Below, piece after piece: positions 17,884 through 26,958 of a stretch of 64,000 bases of DNA. The stretch is from Planctomycetia bacterium (GTDB lineage: Bacteria > Planctomycetota > Phycisphaerae > UBA1845 > Fen-1342). The notes under the pieces are model-generated. The model was not told where the DNA came from. It was given only the letters and a program-made list of their open reading frames with translations, and searched no databases. A program made the position numbers and the translations under genes. The stretch is from contig CP054190.1 of NCBI GenBank assembly GCA_015709575.1, positions 3,036,616-3,100,615 on the forward strand. Reading direction: 5' to 3'. Each line of letters starts with the position of its first letter. Positions within the stretch are counted from its first letter, which is position 1.

Positions 17884-19221
17884 CTACAACTCGTATCGCC
17901 CGCGATCCTCATCCTCCAGCGCGTCCGCGAGCCGCATCCGCACATAATCCACGTCGATGTTCACGCTGCGGTTCACCGCGTCGGACGCGCTGAACGCCAC
18001 CTCCTCGACGACCTTCTCGACGATCGTGTACAGCCGCCGCGCACCGATGTTCTCCAGCTTCGCGTTCGCGCGACAGGCCATCTCGGCCATCTCGACAATC
18101 GCCTCCGGCGTGAACGAAAGCTCGACGCCCTCCGTCGCGAGCAGCGCAATTTGCTGTCGGATCAGCGCGTTTTCCGGCTCCGTGAGGATGCGGTGCATGT
18201 CCTCGGGCGAGAGATCATCCAGCGCCACCCGGATCGGAAAGCGCCCCTGCAACTCCGGCATCAGCTCGCTGGGGCTGCTCAGCGTGAACGCGCCGGCCGC
18301 GATGAACAGAATGTGATCGGTGCGCACCAGGCCGTAGCGGGTCGTGACAGTCGTGCCCTCGACCAGCGGCAGCAGGTCGCGCTGCACACCGCTGCGCGAG
18401 ACATCCGGACCGCTGCGCTCCTCCGACGGTCCGCCGCAGACCTTGTCGATCTCATCGAGAAACACGATGCCCGATTCCTCGCAGCGCCGCAGCGCGGCCT
18501 GGTGCAGCGCATCGGCGTCGATCAGGCGATCCACCTCCTGCTGCTCCAGGATCTCCAGCGCCTGCGGAAGCGGCAGGCGCTGACGACGGGTCTGGCGCGG
18601 CATCAGCCGCTCAAACATCTGCTCGAACTCCGGCCCCATCTGGTCCAGCCCCATGTGCGACATCACGTTGACGGCCGGGCCGCGCTCCTCCACGGAGACA
18701 TCCACCAGGCGATCCGGGAGTTCGCCGGACAGTAGCTGCTCGCGCAGCTTCTGGCGGGTGCGCTCGCGGCGCTCACGCGCTTCCGGTCCGTCGTCGGAGC
18801 CGCCGCTGCCGGGCAACAGCTGATCGAGCAGCCGCTCCTGCGCGGCGGCACGGGCCGCGTCGCGGACGCGATCCGCCGCCCGGCGGTGCTCCAGTTGCAC
18901 GGCGCGATGAGCGAGGTCGCGGATGATGCTGTCCACGTCGCGGCCGACGTAGCCCACCTCGGTAAACTTGGTGGCCTCGACCTTGATGAAGGGAGCATCC
19001 ATGAGCGCAGCGATGCGGCGGGCGATCTCCGTTTTGCCGACGCCCGTCGGGCCCATCATCAGGATGTTCTTCGGGAGCACGTCGGCCCGCAGCGCGGGCG
19101 GCAGGCGCAGCCGCCGCCAGCGGTTGCGCACGGCAATCGCGACCGACCGCTTGGCGGCATCTTGCCCGATGATGTGCCGGTCGAGGGCTTCGACGATCTG
19201 TCGGGGAGTCAGGTCCTGCAT
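17884..19221 (-). CDS. hslU: HslU ATPase subunit of the HslUV protease
   Basis: HslU is the AAA+ unfoldase that feeds substrates to the HslV peptidase. The ATG at 19221 lies behind GAGGATGG and gives 445 residues, as expected for the family. Motifs are IIGQDAAKRSVAIAVRNRWRR, Walker A GPTGVGKT, pore loop GYVGRDV, the inserted I-domain (about 110-240), Walker B IVFLDEIDKV and the C-terminal GARRLYTIVEKV. The protein ends RYEL, close to the RFIL-type tail that docks into HslV. hslV, often just upstream, is not here: the 520 bp before hslU are non-coding. It converges with mutL. Confidence 0.94.
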   Translation of the reverse strand: MQDLTPRQIVEALDRHIIGQDAAKRSVAIAVRNRWRRLRLPPALRADVLPKNILMMGPTGVGKTEIARRIAALMDAPFIKVEATKFTEVGYVGRDVDSIIRDLAHRAVQLEHRRAADRVRDAARAAAQERLLDQLLPGSGGSDDGPEARERRERTRQKLREQLLSGELPDRLVDVSVEERGPAVNVMSHMGLDQMGPEFEQMFERLMPRQTRRQRLPLPQALEILEQQEVDRLIDADALHQAALRRCEESGIVFLDEIDKVCGGPSEERSGPDVSRSGVQRDLLPLVEGTTVTTRYGLVRTDHILFIAAGAFTLSSPSELMPELQGRFPIRVALDDLSPEDMHRILTEPENALIRQQIALLATEGVELSFTPEAIVEMAEMACRANAKLENIGARRLYTIVEKVVEEVAFSASDAVNRSVNIDVDYVRMRLADALEDEDRGRYEL

Positions 19222-19742
19222 TCCATCCTCAGAGCGACCATCGGGCACGGCCCATTCGCATGAGCCACCCCCGGCAACCGCTGTCGGCACGGCGCCCGGT
19301 GGTTCGCCGTTGGCGCGGCGCCCGGAATCCGGCCATCGGACTGGCGGCTGCTGGTTCGCGGTCAGCGCCGGATCCGGGCCTGGCGGTCGGCGTCGACGCC
19401 GGCGTCGTCACCATGATTTCCGCGTGTCGCCGAGCGCCGCGGTCGCGGGAGTATATCCGTCACGCGCACTCCCGACCGGCACGGCCGCGTCATGGACGGT
19501 ATCCCGGCCGGATGAGCCGCAGCGCCGGCGGCCGGAGAGCCGATATCGCCGGTCGAAGTGCCCGGAACGCCGTTCCGAATGCAACAGCCCTGAGTCGGGT
19601 CGGTGTCGTCAAAGTGCCGATCCTCTTGGCGGACCTGCGCGCTGCGTGGTCCCGCGCCCGGACAGCCCGTATTATCACCCCTCGGCGCGCCGAACCCGCG
19701 CCGCTCTTGCGGTTGCTGCCCGGTTGCAGAGCAGGGAGGCGG
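19222..19742. other. Divergent intergenic region, hslU / phosphatase gene
   Basis: This 521-bp GC-rich region has no supported gene. Open frames on both strands have no ribosome sites or protein features. A TATTAT box at 19670-19675, about 70 bp before the phosphatase start, could be its -10 element; the -35 is poor. Confidence 0.5.
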
Positions 19743-21347
19743 ATGCGCCTGGTCGTGCACGAAAGCGACGCGATCGTCTCGGACGTCATCTGCGACCGCG
19801 AGCCGGTCCAGATCGGCTCCGGGGATGAATGCGCCGTGCGCCTCCCGCCCGATCTTCCCGCTTATGCCGGCTCGATTCATCCGACGGATGAGGGGCACGC
19901 GCTGACGCCCGCGGCCGGCGGGGCTGTCGAAATCCTGCTGAACGGCTCGGCTATCGGCGGGCGCGTGCTGCTGCGCGCCGGGGATGAGGTGCGGATCGGG
20001 CCGGTGGTCGTTGAGGTGATGCAGGAGTCGGCCGAGTCCTTTTCCCGGCCGGAGATCACCACCTCGGTCGCGCACCTGACGCGCTTCGCACAGACTTCGC
20101 AACTTCCGCCCAGCTCTCTGGTGAAACGGACGGATGAGTCGATCGGCGTGCAGCCGCTGCACGTGCAGCGGATCGGGCAGGTGAATCTGAAGCTGGCCGC
20201 GTGCATCACCCCCGAGCAGATCATGGAGGTCGCGCTGGATGCGATCCAGGCGGCCTTTTCTCCGCAGCGCGTGTGGATCGGCATCCGGCGGCTGAACTAC
20301 GGGGCGATGGAGTACGTCGAGGGACGCACGAATTCGGGCCAGTCGGTGGATCTCCCGGAGCCGGGGGACAAGCTCAAGCCGCGCGTGCTGGATCGTGCGC
20401 AATTCGTGCTGATTCAACAGTGGAGCCCGGATGAGCGGCTGGGGATCATGACCGGTCCCTTCGCCGGGCCGGACGGCACCCTCGGAATGATCTATGTGGA
20501 CGGCCCGGAGCGCCGCTATGCGCCGGCTGACCTGGATTATCTCATTCTGCTCTCGAACACGCTGGCCGTTCAGCTCGATGCCGTGTTTCGGTACATCGCG
20601 CAAAACCGGGCGGCCATGCTGGCGGGCGAGATCAGCGTGGCGCACGAGATTCAGGCCCGGCTGACGCCCAAGAAGCTCCCGCAATGGGAGGACGTGCTTC
20701 AGATTGGGGCGTTTCGCGAGCCGGGGCGGGAACACACGGGCGACATCTACGACGTGGTGAAGCTGGCGTCGGGACACGCGGCGATCATGATCGCGAACAC
20801 GCCGGCGACCGGGCCGCTGCCCAGCATGCTGATGGCGCAGGCGCACGCCGCGTTTCGCGTGGCTGCGATGCACCAGGACGCGCCACACGTCTTCCTGCGA
20901 TCACTGAATCACGTCCTGTATGACCCGGCGCGGGATCGGCTGCTGAATTGCTTCGTGGGATTGATCGACCCGGCGGATGGCACGCTGCGGTATGCCATGG
21001 CGGGGACGACCGGGGCGTTCATCATCGGGCTGCGCGGCGAAGACCGGGCGCTGGCGCCGTCGCCGGCCGAGCCGATGCTGGGAGACACCCGCGCGCCGTC
21101 ATACTCCCTTCACTCAACCGTACTGGAGAGCAGCGAGACGCTGGTGCTGTTCACGCCAGGGGTGGTGACAGCCAAGAGCCGTGCGGGCGAAGTGTTCGGG
21201 CAGGACCGCTTCGTGAACTTTCTCTGCGACGGGTTCGGGCAGCTTGCGAGCCAATTGCTGAAGGAAATGCTGGCGGACCTGCGGAGCTTCACCGAGGGCG
21301 GACTGCAGCCGGACGACATCACGGTGATTCTCGCCCACCGCGTGTAG
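19743..21347 (+). CDS. FHA-like / GAF / SpoIIE-type serine phosphatase regulator
   Basis: This 534-residue cytoplasmic signalling protein starts at an ATG after GGGAGGCGG. Residues about 1-95 look like a divergent FHA domain (IGSGDECAVRLP, then a DEVRIGPVVVEV end strand). Residues about 150-300 resemble a GAF sensor domain (PEQIMEVALDAIQAAF, GTLGMIYVDGP). The C-terminal part (about 320-534) is a PPM/SpoIIE-type phosphatase with GDIYDVVKL in place of the metal-binding GDFYD, and QPDDITVILAHRV at the end. It probably acts in a partner-switching pathway, but no anti-sigma antagonist is adjacent. The domain boundaries are estimates. Confidence 0.8.
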   Translation: MRLVVHESDAIVSDVICDREPVQIGSGDECAVRLPPDLPAYAGSIHPTDEGHALTPAAGGAVEILLNGSAIGGRVLLRAGDEVRIGPVVVEVMQESAESFSRPEITTSVAHLTRFAQTSQLPPSSLVKRTDESIGVQPLHVQRIGQVNLKLAACITPEQIMEVALDAIQAAFSPQRVWIGIRRLNYGAMEYVEGRTNSGQSVDLPEPGDKLKPRVLDRAQFVLIQQWSPDERLGIMTGPFAGPDGTLGMIYVDGPERRYAPADLDYLILLSNTLAVQLDAVFRYIAQNRAAMLAGEISVAHEIQARLTPKKLPQWEDVLQIGAFREPGREHTGDIYDVVKLASGHAAIMIANTPATGPLPSMLMAQAHAAFRVAAMHQDAPHVFLRSLNHVLYDPARDRLLNCFVGLIDPADGTLRYAMAGTTGAFIIGLRGEDRALAPSPAEPMLGDTRAPSYSLHSTVLESSETLVLFTPGVVTAKSRAGEVFGQDRFVNFLCDGFGQLASQLLKEMLADLRSFTEGGLQPDDITVILAHRV

Positions 21348-21478
21348 CGACAGGAGAATCCGGGGGCCGCATCCTGATCGGCGCGCAGCCGCACTCAGGC
21401 CAAACGAGAGCGCGGCGCCACACGCGGGCCTGAGCGACCCGGATGTGACGCCGCGACGAACTCGACGCGCACCCGCGA

Positions 21479-21688
21479 CTACAGGGTGGTGGGGTTCTCT
21501 GCCGGCTCGTTGAGCGACTCGAAATAGGCGTCGATGAACGTGCCGGCCAGGCCATTGGCCGCTGACTGCACGCCGCCGAGCACGATGTCTCGCACGGCGG
21601 TGTCACAGCCCTGCAGAGCGAGCGGGGTGCCGCCCACCGCCAGCGCGGCCAGCCAGACCCGGGTGCGTCGAAGATTGCCACGGAACAT
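21479..21688 (-). CDS. Small secreted or lipid-anchored protein, unknown function
   Basis: This is a 69-residue reading frame with an ATG at 21688, preceded by AAGGAGA at 7 bases. A basic N-terminus (MFRGNLRRTR) and hydrophobic stretch (VWLAALAVGG) end in LALQGC, a weak lipobox. The mature part (DTAVRDIVLGGVQSAANGLAGTFIDAY) is amphipathic. I do not recognise a named family. It lies downstream of the spermidine synthase-like gene on the same strand but beyond a strong terminator, so it probably has its own promoter. An in-frame extension upstream lacks a ribosome site. Confidence 0.6.
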   Translation of the reverse strand: MFRGNLRRTRVWLAALAVGGTPLALQGCDTAVRDIVLGGVQSAANGLAGTFIDAYFESLNEPAENPTTL

Positions 21689-21892
21689 CGCACGTCTCCT
21701 TGCGGTCCGCGGGGCCGCGTCAGCGGTCCGTCCGCGGCAACCACTGTACCGCCTTGTCCACGGGTGTACATCGGGTATGCGGACGGGGGGGTTGAATTCG
21801 AGCCGCAGCATCGCGGATCGCGCGGAGATTGCGCGGCGGGATGGACGATCCGGCTCGAATGGCGCCGGGCGGGAGCGAGTTCCCTTCCGCCG

Positions 21893-21941
21893 GAAATGCG
21901 AAAGCGGCGCAACGCGCCTCCCTCAAAGCGCGCTGCGCCGC
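21893..21941 (-). terminator. Intrinsic terminator after the spermidine synthase-like gene
   Basis: Arms at 21904-21917 and 21928-21941 pair over 14 bp (one G-T) with a 10-base loop. On the minus strand the hairpin is followed by T-rich sequence TTTCGCATTT. It lies 21 bp after the stop codon at 21962. Confidence 0.7.
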
Positions 21942-21961
21942 AATGTGTATTCACCAGGCGC

Positions 21962-24496
21962 TCAGCGGGACCGCGCGGCCGCGAGACGCACCAGCAGGTC
22001 ATCCGCCGCGGGGCGAATCTGCGAAATCAGATAGGCCGTGATCCCGGGCCAGGCGGTCGATGGCCCGACGAAGCCGAGGTTCATGCCGCCGGCTCCGGCC
22101 CGAGGCGGCGCGGGGCGAACATCCGTTGCTGATGCGAGGATGCCCACACTGCTGCGCATCGAGATCGGCGCGGCGCGTCCGACCGCGGCCAGCGAGAAGG
22201 GCAGCGGGTCGCGATCCAGCGTCGCGAGGTACCGGGCATACGGGTACGTCAGGTAATACTCGGAATTCGGCCGCAGGTCGCGGTTGATCCGGGCGCCGGC
22301 GGTGCCGTCCAGGATCAGGTCGCGATCGGCGGTGACGCGCGCCGCGACCTCGAAACCTGCGGGCAGCCGGTCCGCGTCGAACGTGAACTCACGGTCCGAT
22401 GCGACATACACGGAGCGGTCAATTCGCAACACGTGCGGAAACTCGGCGGCCAGCGTGCGGGCGGAGCAGTAGAGGTCCTGCGTGCGCGAGTAAAGCGCGC
22501 CACCCGGTGTTAGTCGCTGGTGCATCAGGCGTGCGAACTCGGCGCTGTAGAGCGCGCCGCTGCCGGCGTGGGCGGCGTGCAGCGGGAACATGGTGATGAC
22601 GTCGAATCTCTCGCCGGGGTTGGCCAGCAGCCAACGGCGACCGTCATCGACGATGAAGCGCACCTTGCCCGATTCAAATATCGCCCGGCCTTGCTCGGTT
22701 CGGCAGAGCATGTCCTTCAGGCCGCTGTTGAGTTCGACAATGACCACTTCCTCGACGCGCTCGTCGGCGACGGCCGCGTTGCAGATCAGGCCGTCGCCCA
22801 GGCCGATGCACAGCACCCGGCGCGGCGACTCGACCGCAGCCAGTGCGGCGGTCAGCTCCACTTCGGAGCCGGCCTCGTCCAGCCCGTGATCGAGGCTGCC
22901 ATGCGAAGCGCCATCAATCAACAGGCGCCAACGACCGACAATGCGGTCCTCCTGGCTGAACGCGATCCGCCCCGTCTGCATGCGAAGAGCCACGACGCCG
23001 GTGCGATCCTCGTGCACAATGAACTCGACGCCCGGCTGATCGGCCGCGTGGATGGCCCGCAGCACGCGCGTCGCGCCAGGAAACACCAGTGCGGCGATGC
23101 CCATCAGGGCCAGCGCCCCGCCCGCCGCTGCTCGGCGCGGCAATTGGAGCCCCAGTGCCGGAATGCGGGCCGGCGCGGCCCGCCAGAGCGTGATCGCGCC
23201 AACAGCGATGGCGGCGACGATCAGCACGCGGAGCGTGTGCTCCGTTCCGAGGAACTGGACCCCGACAAAACCAACGGCCAGCGAGCCGACCGCCGAGCCG
23301 ACAATATTCGCGAAATAGATGCCGCCCAGTGAGTTGCCGAGCTGCTCCACGGACCGGCTGCCGGCTCGAATCAGGTTCGGGAACCCATACCCCATGAGGA
23401 ACGTGGGCACGAACAGGATCAGCATGTTCCAACCGATCAGGTCGAATGCCGAGTACAGCGTGACGGCGTTGATGCGCCCGGACACCAGCTCCGGCGCGGG
23501 GTGGAAGCTCAGCAGCGTCGACGCAACCAGAGCGTGCTTCAGACCCGGCAGCCATGACAGGTAGCCGATCACGCAGAACAGGATCAGCGAGTACACCCCG
23601 ATGCCGATCTGCGCCCAGGCGAAGCGCGCCGCCGCGCCCGGCTTGTCGATGCTGCGCTGCGCCGCCAGCGATCCGGCGCCCAGACCGAGCAGGTAGAAAA
23701 ACAGCAGCGTGCCGAAGACGTAGACGGTGCCGTGCAGCAGGCATCCGATCACGCGGTACCAGATCACCTCGAAACCCAGTGCTATCGCGCCGGACGCCAT
23801 TGCCGCGATCAGCACGCCGCGATAGCTCAGCCCCGGCTCGGAGTCCGCATTCCGAACGACCGAACGCGCGACCGGCCGCCTGGCGACCGCCGGCAGGCTG
23901 CTCACCACGGAACTGCCGATGCCGAGCATGACGAACGCCAGGCCGATGTTGAGGGCGGCGGCCAGCCAGGTCGCACCATCCAGGCCGAGCGGTCCGATGA
24001 GCACGTAGCACGTCAGCACGGCGCCGACGGCGGCGCCAAGCGTGTTGACGGCGTAGAGTCCGGCCAGCTTGCGGCCCAGACGCGCGTCGTCATGAATCAC
24101 CGCACGGCACATCAGCGGCATGGTCATGCCCATCAGCGACGTGGGGATCAGCAAGAGAAGGAAGTCAGTCGCGATCATCCAGCCGAGCGACGCTCCGGCC
24201 AGGGCGGTGCCGACGGCGGCGAACAGCGGCAGGCTGATAATCCCGAACCCGCCCATCGCCATTTCAACCAGCGCGTACCAGAAACCCGGCCGGCGGGAGC
24301 GATCAGCGAGGATGCCGCCGACCAGCGCGCCTAACCCCAGCCCCAGCAGGAAGGTAGAGACGATGATGGCGGTCGAGTAGATGTCGACGCCGAAATAAAG
24401 CTTGAGCACCCGCTGCCAGGCGACCTGATAAATCAGGGCTGGCGCGCCGGCGAGAAAGAAAATGACAAAGAGAATGCGCTCTTTTGCCCGGTCCAT
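21962..24496 (-). CDS. Multi-pass membrane protein fused to a spermidine synthase-like domain
   Basis: This 844-residue protein starts at the ATG at 24496, with CGGAG about 10 bases upstream. The first 500 residues contain about 12-14 hydrophobic helices (LIYQVAWQRVLKLYFG, ILADRSRRPG loop). This is the membrane module often called a fused MFS/spermidine synthase. From about residue 540 a soluble Rossmann domain follows, with LCIGLGDGLICNAA, VVIVELN and RFIVDDGRRWLL. It is close to aminopropyltransferases, but the usual catalytic aspartate motif is replaced by FPLHAAHAGSGALYS. The substrate is unknown, and a true polyamine synthase role is not assured. A hairpin terminator/attenuator lies about 126 bp upstream. 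Confidence 0.8.
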   Translation of the reverse strand: MDRAKERILFVIFFLAGAPALIYQVAWQRVLKLYFGVDIYSTAIIVSTFLLGLGLGALVGGILADRSRRPGFWYALVEMAMGGFGIISLPLFAAVGTALAGASLGWMIATDFLLLLIPTSLMGMTMPLMCRAVIHDDARLGRKLAGLYAVNTLGAAVGAVLTCYVLIGPLGLDGATWLAAALNIGLAFVMLGIGSSVVSSLPAVARRPVARSVVRNADSEPGLSYRGVLIAAMASGAIALGFEVIWYRVIGCLLHGTVYVFGTLLFFYLLGLGAGSLAAQRSIDKPGAAARFAWAQIGIGVYSLILFCVIGYLSWLPGLKHALVASTLLSFHPAPELVSGRINAVTLYSAFDLIGWNMLILFVPTFLMGYGFPNLIRAGSRSVEQLGNSLGGIYFANIVGSAVGSLAVGFVGVQFLGTEHTLRVLIVAAIAVGAITLWRAAPARIPALGLQLPRRAAAGGALALMGIAALVFPGATRVLRAIHAADQPGVEFIVHEDRTGVVALRMQTGRIAFSQEDRIVGRWRLLIDGASHGSLDHGLDEAGSEVELTAALAAVESPRRVLCIGLGDGLICNAAVADERVEEVVIVELNSGLKDMLCRTEQGRAIFESGKVRFIVDDGRRWLLANPGERFDVITMFPLHAAHAGSGALYSAEFARLMHQRLTPGGALYSRTQDLYCSARTLAAEFPHVLRIDRSVYVASDREFTFDADRLPAGFEVAARVTADRDLILDGTAGARINRDLRPNSEYYLTYPYARYLATLDRDPLPFSLAAVGRAAPISMRSSVGILASATDVRPAPPRAGAGGMNLGFVGPSTAWPGITAYLISQIRPAADDLLVRLAAARSR

Positions 24497-25020
24497 ACGC
24501 GGGGCTCCGATCCGCGACGTGACACAGGGTGAATACGGCTTCACCTCTCCAACTAGCGCTTAGGACGCGCGCTGGAACGAAGTCAAACCAAAGGGCGTTT
24601 TTTCGGTCAATATCGGGAGGGAAAAATAAAAGTGCCCGTTCCGTAGCCCAACGACCAGCGGAACGGGCACCCTTCTGAGGAGGAGGAGGCTTGCTTCCAG
24701 CAGGCCGGCGTTCCTCGTTGCCGCCGACCCGCCTCGAATTCTGCGGCGTCCGTCGCCTCGTCGCGAACCCCTCTGCTCGCGAGGGCGACTCATCGCCGCT
24801 GACAACATCTTCTAGGTCGCGCGGTTTTCGGATTTCCACTCGAAGGGGCGAAAAAACTTCAGATTCGCGAAAATCATGCCAGTCGGCGGCAGGAGCGGCC
24901 CGAAAATGACACCGGACCGCCCCCGGTCCATCCTCGACAGGGCACTTCGTGCTGAGGGAATGGGCTGGTGACTCCGGGTCGCCCGGCGTACCGATCGCCC
25001 ACGGGGCCGCCGATCGGCGG
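24497..25020. other. Non-coding leader / possible small RNA region
   Basis: This 524-bp minus-strand interval lies between the beta-propeller gene stop and the next gene start. It contains a perfect terminator hairpin (24622-24670), a CCTCCTCCTCCTC stretch just before it (24678-24690), a CCGCCGATCGGCGG palindrome directly after the upstream stop codon and several T tracts. Short open frames read through the terminator and are not credible genes. It may be a 5' leader with attenuation or a separate small RNA. Confidence 0.5.
24622..24670 (-). terminator. Strong intrinsic terminator / possible attenuator
   Basis: GTGCCCGTTCCG (24632-24643) pairs perfectly with CGGAACGGGCAC (24659-24670), giving a 12-bp stem and 15-base loop. 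On the minus strand it is followed at once by TTTTATTTTT (24631-24622). It lies 126 bp upstream of the spermidine synthase-like gene and 350 bp downstream of the preceding stop. Confidence 0.8.
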
Positions 25021-26775
25021 CTATTCGGGCGCCCAGCGCCATTGATCCCCAAACGCCCGCTGACCAAATGAAAACGCCCATCCGGCGTTGCAGGTGCCGC
25101 GTGCGTCCCCCGCCGCCACGCCCCACTCGACCGGCCCGGCCTGGCCGGTTTCATAGCAGAACAGGTGGCCGTCGCGATCAGCCCACAGCAACTCCAGCGC
25201 GCCATTTCGAGCGCCGTCCACGTCGGCGATCACCGCCGAGGAATCGGCCGGAGCGGTGATTCGGTAGGCCAGCACGACGTGCCCATCCGCGTTGAATATC
25301 TCCAGCAGCCCCATTTCGCCGCCCTCCGGCGCCGGGCCGCGGCTGAGCACGACGATATCCGCCCGGCGGTCGCCACTCAGATCGGCGATGGCCGGCGCGG
25401 CCCAGGCGGCTCCACCCAGCGGGGCGCGCCAGCGCAGTCCGTCGTCGGCCAGCCCGCTGAGCGTGCCGCGGGGGTCCGTTGCGCTGCCGCCGGTCGCAGT
25501 GATCAGCAGCGGAGCGACGCCGGGGTCGCGGCTGCGGATGGTCCGCACGCTGGCAAACAGCCCGCTGCGCCCGGTCGGGTCTGCATCCCATTCCTGAACG
25601 ACTCGCATCTCGCGTCCGCTGCGCGTGAACGATCGGACCCGTCCGGCGCGATCGGCGACGTACAGGGTCGGGCCGCCTTCCGTGGCCGGCGGTGTGCAGG
25701 TGGCGGCGGCGGCAAACCCGGTCGGGTACGTGGCGGTCCAGCGCACCTCGCCGCCGGAATTGAGCACGGCCAGCTGCCCGGACCAGGTGGCGGCCACCAC
25801 GTTCAACTCCGTGGGGCTCCAGACGTTGCCGGCCGCGAGCGTCGGATACACGGGCGGCCGGCCGCTGGTGTCGGCCCCGCGCGGCAGCAGGCCGCGCCGC
25901 CACAGCACTCGACCATTCGCGCCATTGATCGCCACCACCTCGTGCGCGGCGTTCATCACGACAATGTCCGGCTGATCATCGCGATCCAGCGGGAGGCACA
26001 GCGGCGGCGAGATCAGTGACGACCCGGCGGAAGTCGTCCATTGCGTGATGCCGTCGCGTGATATGCGGTGCACGTTTCCATTTCGGACGGCCACCAGCAG
26101 CCCGTTGGAAACGGCGACCAGCCCAACCACATCGCGCGGGCCGCGTCCCTCGGGAACAAAGAAAAACTCGGATCGACCGCTGGCGCCGTCCACGACAACG
26201 ACCCCGTCGGCGTCGTCGGCGGGGTCGTCGAAGGCGCGGCCCAGAGACGCGACGAAGATCCGTCCGTCCAGTGGGAGGATGGCGGAGAACCAGGCCGTCA
26301 GGCCGACCGGCGCCGGGTGCTCCCAGCGCGGTGTGAGCCGGATGCGCTCGCCGGCGGTAAGCGGCGGCTGCTCGCGGCGCTCGGTTCGTTTGAGTGAGTT
26401 TCGGAAGCGCCGCCAGTCCACGGCGCGATCCGCGAAATCAACCCGCCAGACACGCGACAGCAGCGCCCGCGCGCCGCGCGACTCAATGCGCTCCAGCAGA
26501 TGGTCGCGCAGCGCCTCGCGTCGGAATGCCCAGGCGAACCCGGTTTCGCGCTCCCATGCGTCGAGTACGGCGGCGTGCGATTCGGGCGGAGCGGACTCGA
26601 GCAGTGCGATTCCGCGCTCGGCGGCCCAATCAACGCCGCGCGGCCGGATCAGCCACCAGATCGCCAGGCCCAGAGCGGCGAGCGCGCCGATGGCGGCCAG
26701 GGCCAGCGCAGCGCGCGGCGGTCCCGTGTCTGCGGATCGCCGCCGGGGTTCGGACCTGTGACGGGAAGTGGGCAT
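25021..26775 (-). CDS. Membrane-anchored beta-propeller (PQQ/FG-GAP-like) protein
   Basis: From the ATG at 26775 the protein has 584 residues. A basic cytoplasmic start is followed by one membrane helix (about 24-46, ending LAIWWLIRP) and a helical linker to about residue 150. The periplasmic region contains repeated beta-propeller blades (VVVVDGASGRSEF, VVAINGANGRVLW, LAVLNSGGEVRW) and Asp-rich FG-GAP-like loops (DLSGDRRADIVVL, DVDGARNGALELLW). Such proteins are common in planctomycetes and usually bind partners; no enzymatic residues are evident. Sequence upstream of the chosen ATG lacks similarity and has no ribosome site. Confidence 0.75.
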   Translation of the reverse strand: MPTSRHRSEPRRRSADTGPPRAALALAAIGALAALGLAIWWLIRPRGVDWAAERGIALLESAPPESHAAVLDAWERETGFAWAFRREALRDHLLERIESRGARALLSRVWRVDFADRAVDWRRFRNSLKRTERREQPPLTAGERIRLTPRWEHPAPVGLTAWFSAILPLDGRIFVASLGRAFDDPADDADGVVVVDGASGRSEFFFVPEGRGPRDVVGLVAVSNGLLVAVRNGNVHRISRDGITQWTTSAGSSLISPPLCLPLDRDDQPDIVVMNAAHEVVAINGANGRVLWRRGLLPRGADTSGRPPVYPTLAAGNVWSPTELNVVAATWSGQLAVLNSGGEVRWTATYPTGFAAAATCTPPATEGGPTLYVADRAGRVRSFTRSGREMRVVQEWDADPTGRSGLFASVRTIRSRDPGVAPLLITATGGSATDPRGTLSGLADDGLRWRAPLGGAAWAAPAIADLSGDRRADIVVLSRGPAPEGGEMGLLEIFNADGHVVLAYRITAPADSSAVIADVDGARNGALELLWADRDGHLFCYETGQAGPVEWGVAAGDARGTCNAGWAFSFGQRAFGDQWRWAPE

Positions 26776-26958
26776 GCGATCGGAAAGTCCTGGCGCACCG
26801 GGGGCCGACTCACACCAGATAGTAGCGGCTGGCACGGCGACGCCGCGATGGGGGACCGACCACAACGTGATGGACCGTGCAGCGGCGCCTGCAAGGACCG
26901 CGGGGCGCGGCCGGGCCACAGGCGCTCCACCGGGACACGGCGAAGTCGAAATGCCGGG

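Noticed and set aside
21760..21815. Possible tRNA T-arm (GGTTGAATTCGAGCC)
   Set aside because: The spacing and bases do not fit a T-loop, and no acceptor or anticodon stem could be paired around it. No tRNA was found anywhere in the window.
24560..24808. An 82-codon minus-strand frame ending SLPILTEKTPFGLTSFQRAS
   Set aside because: It reads straight through the terminator hairpin and its T tract and has no ribosome site.
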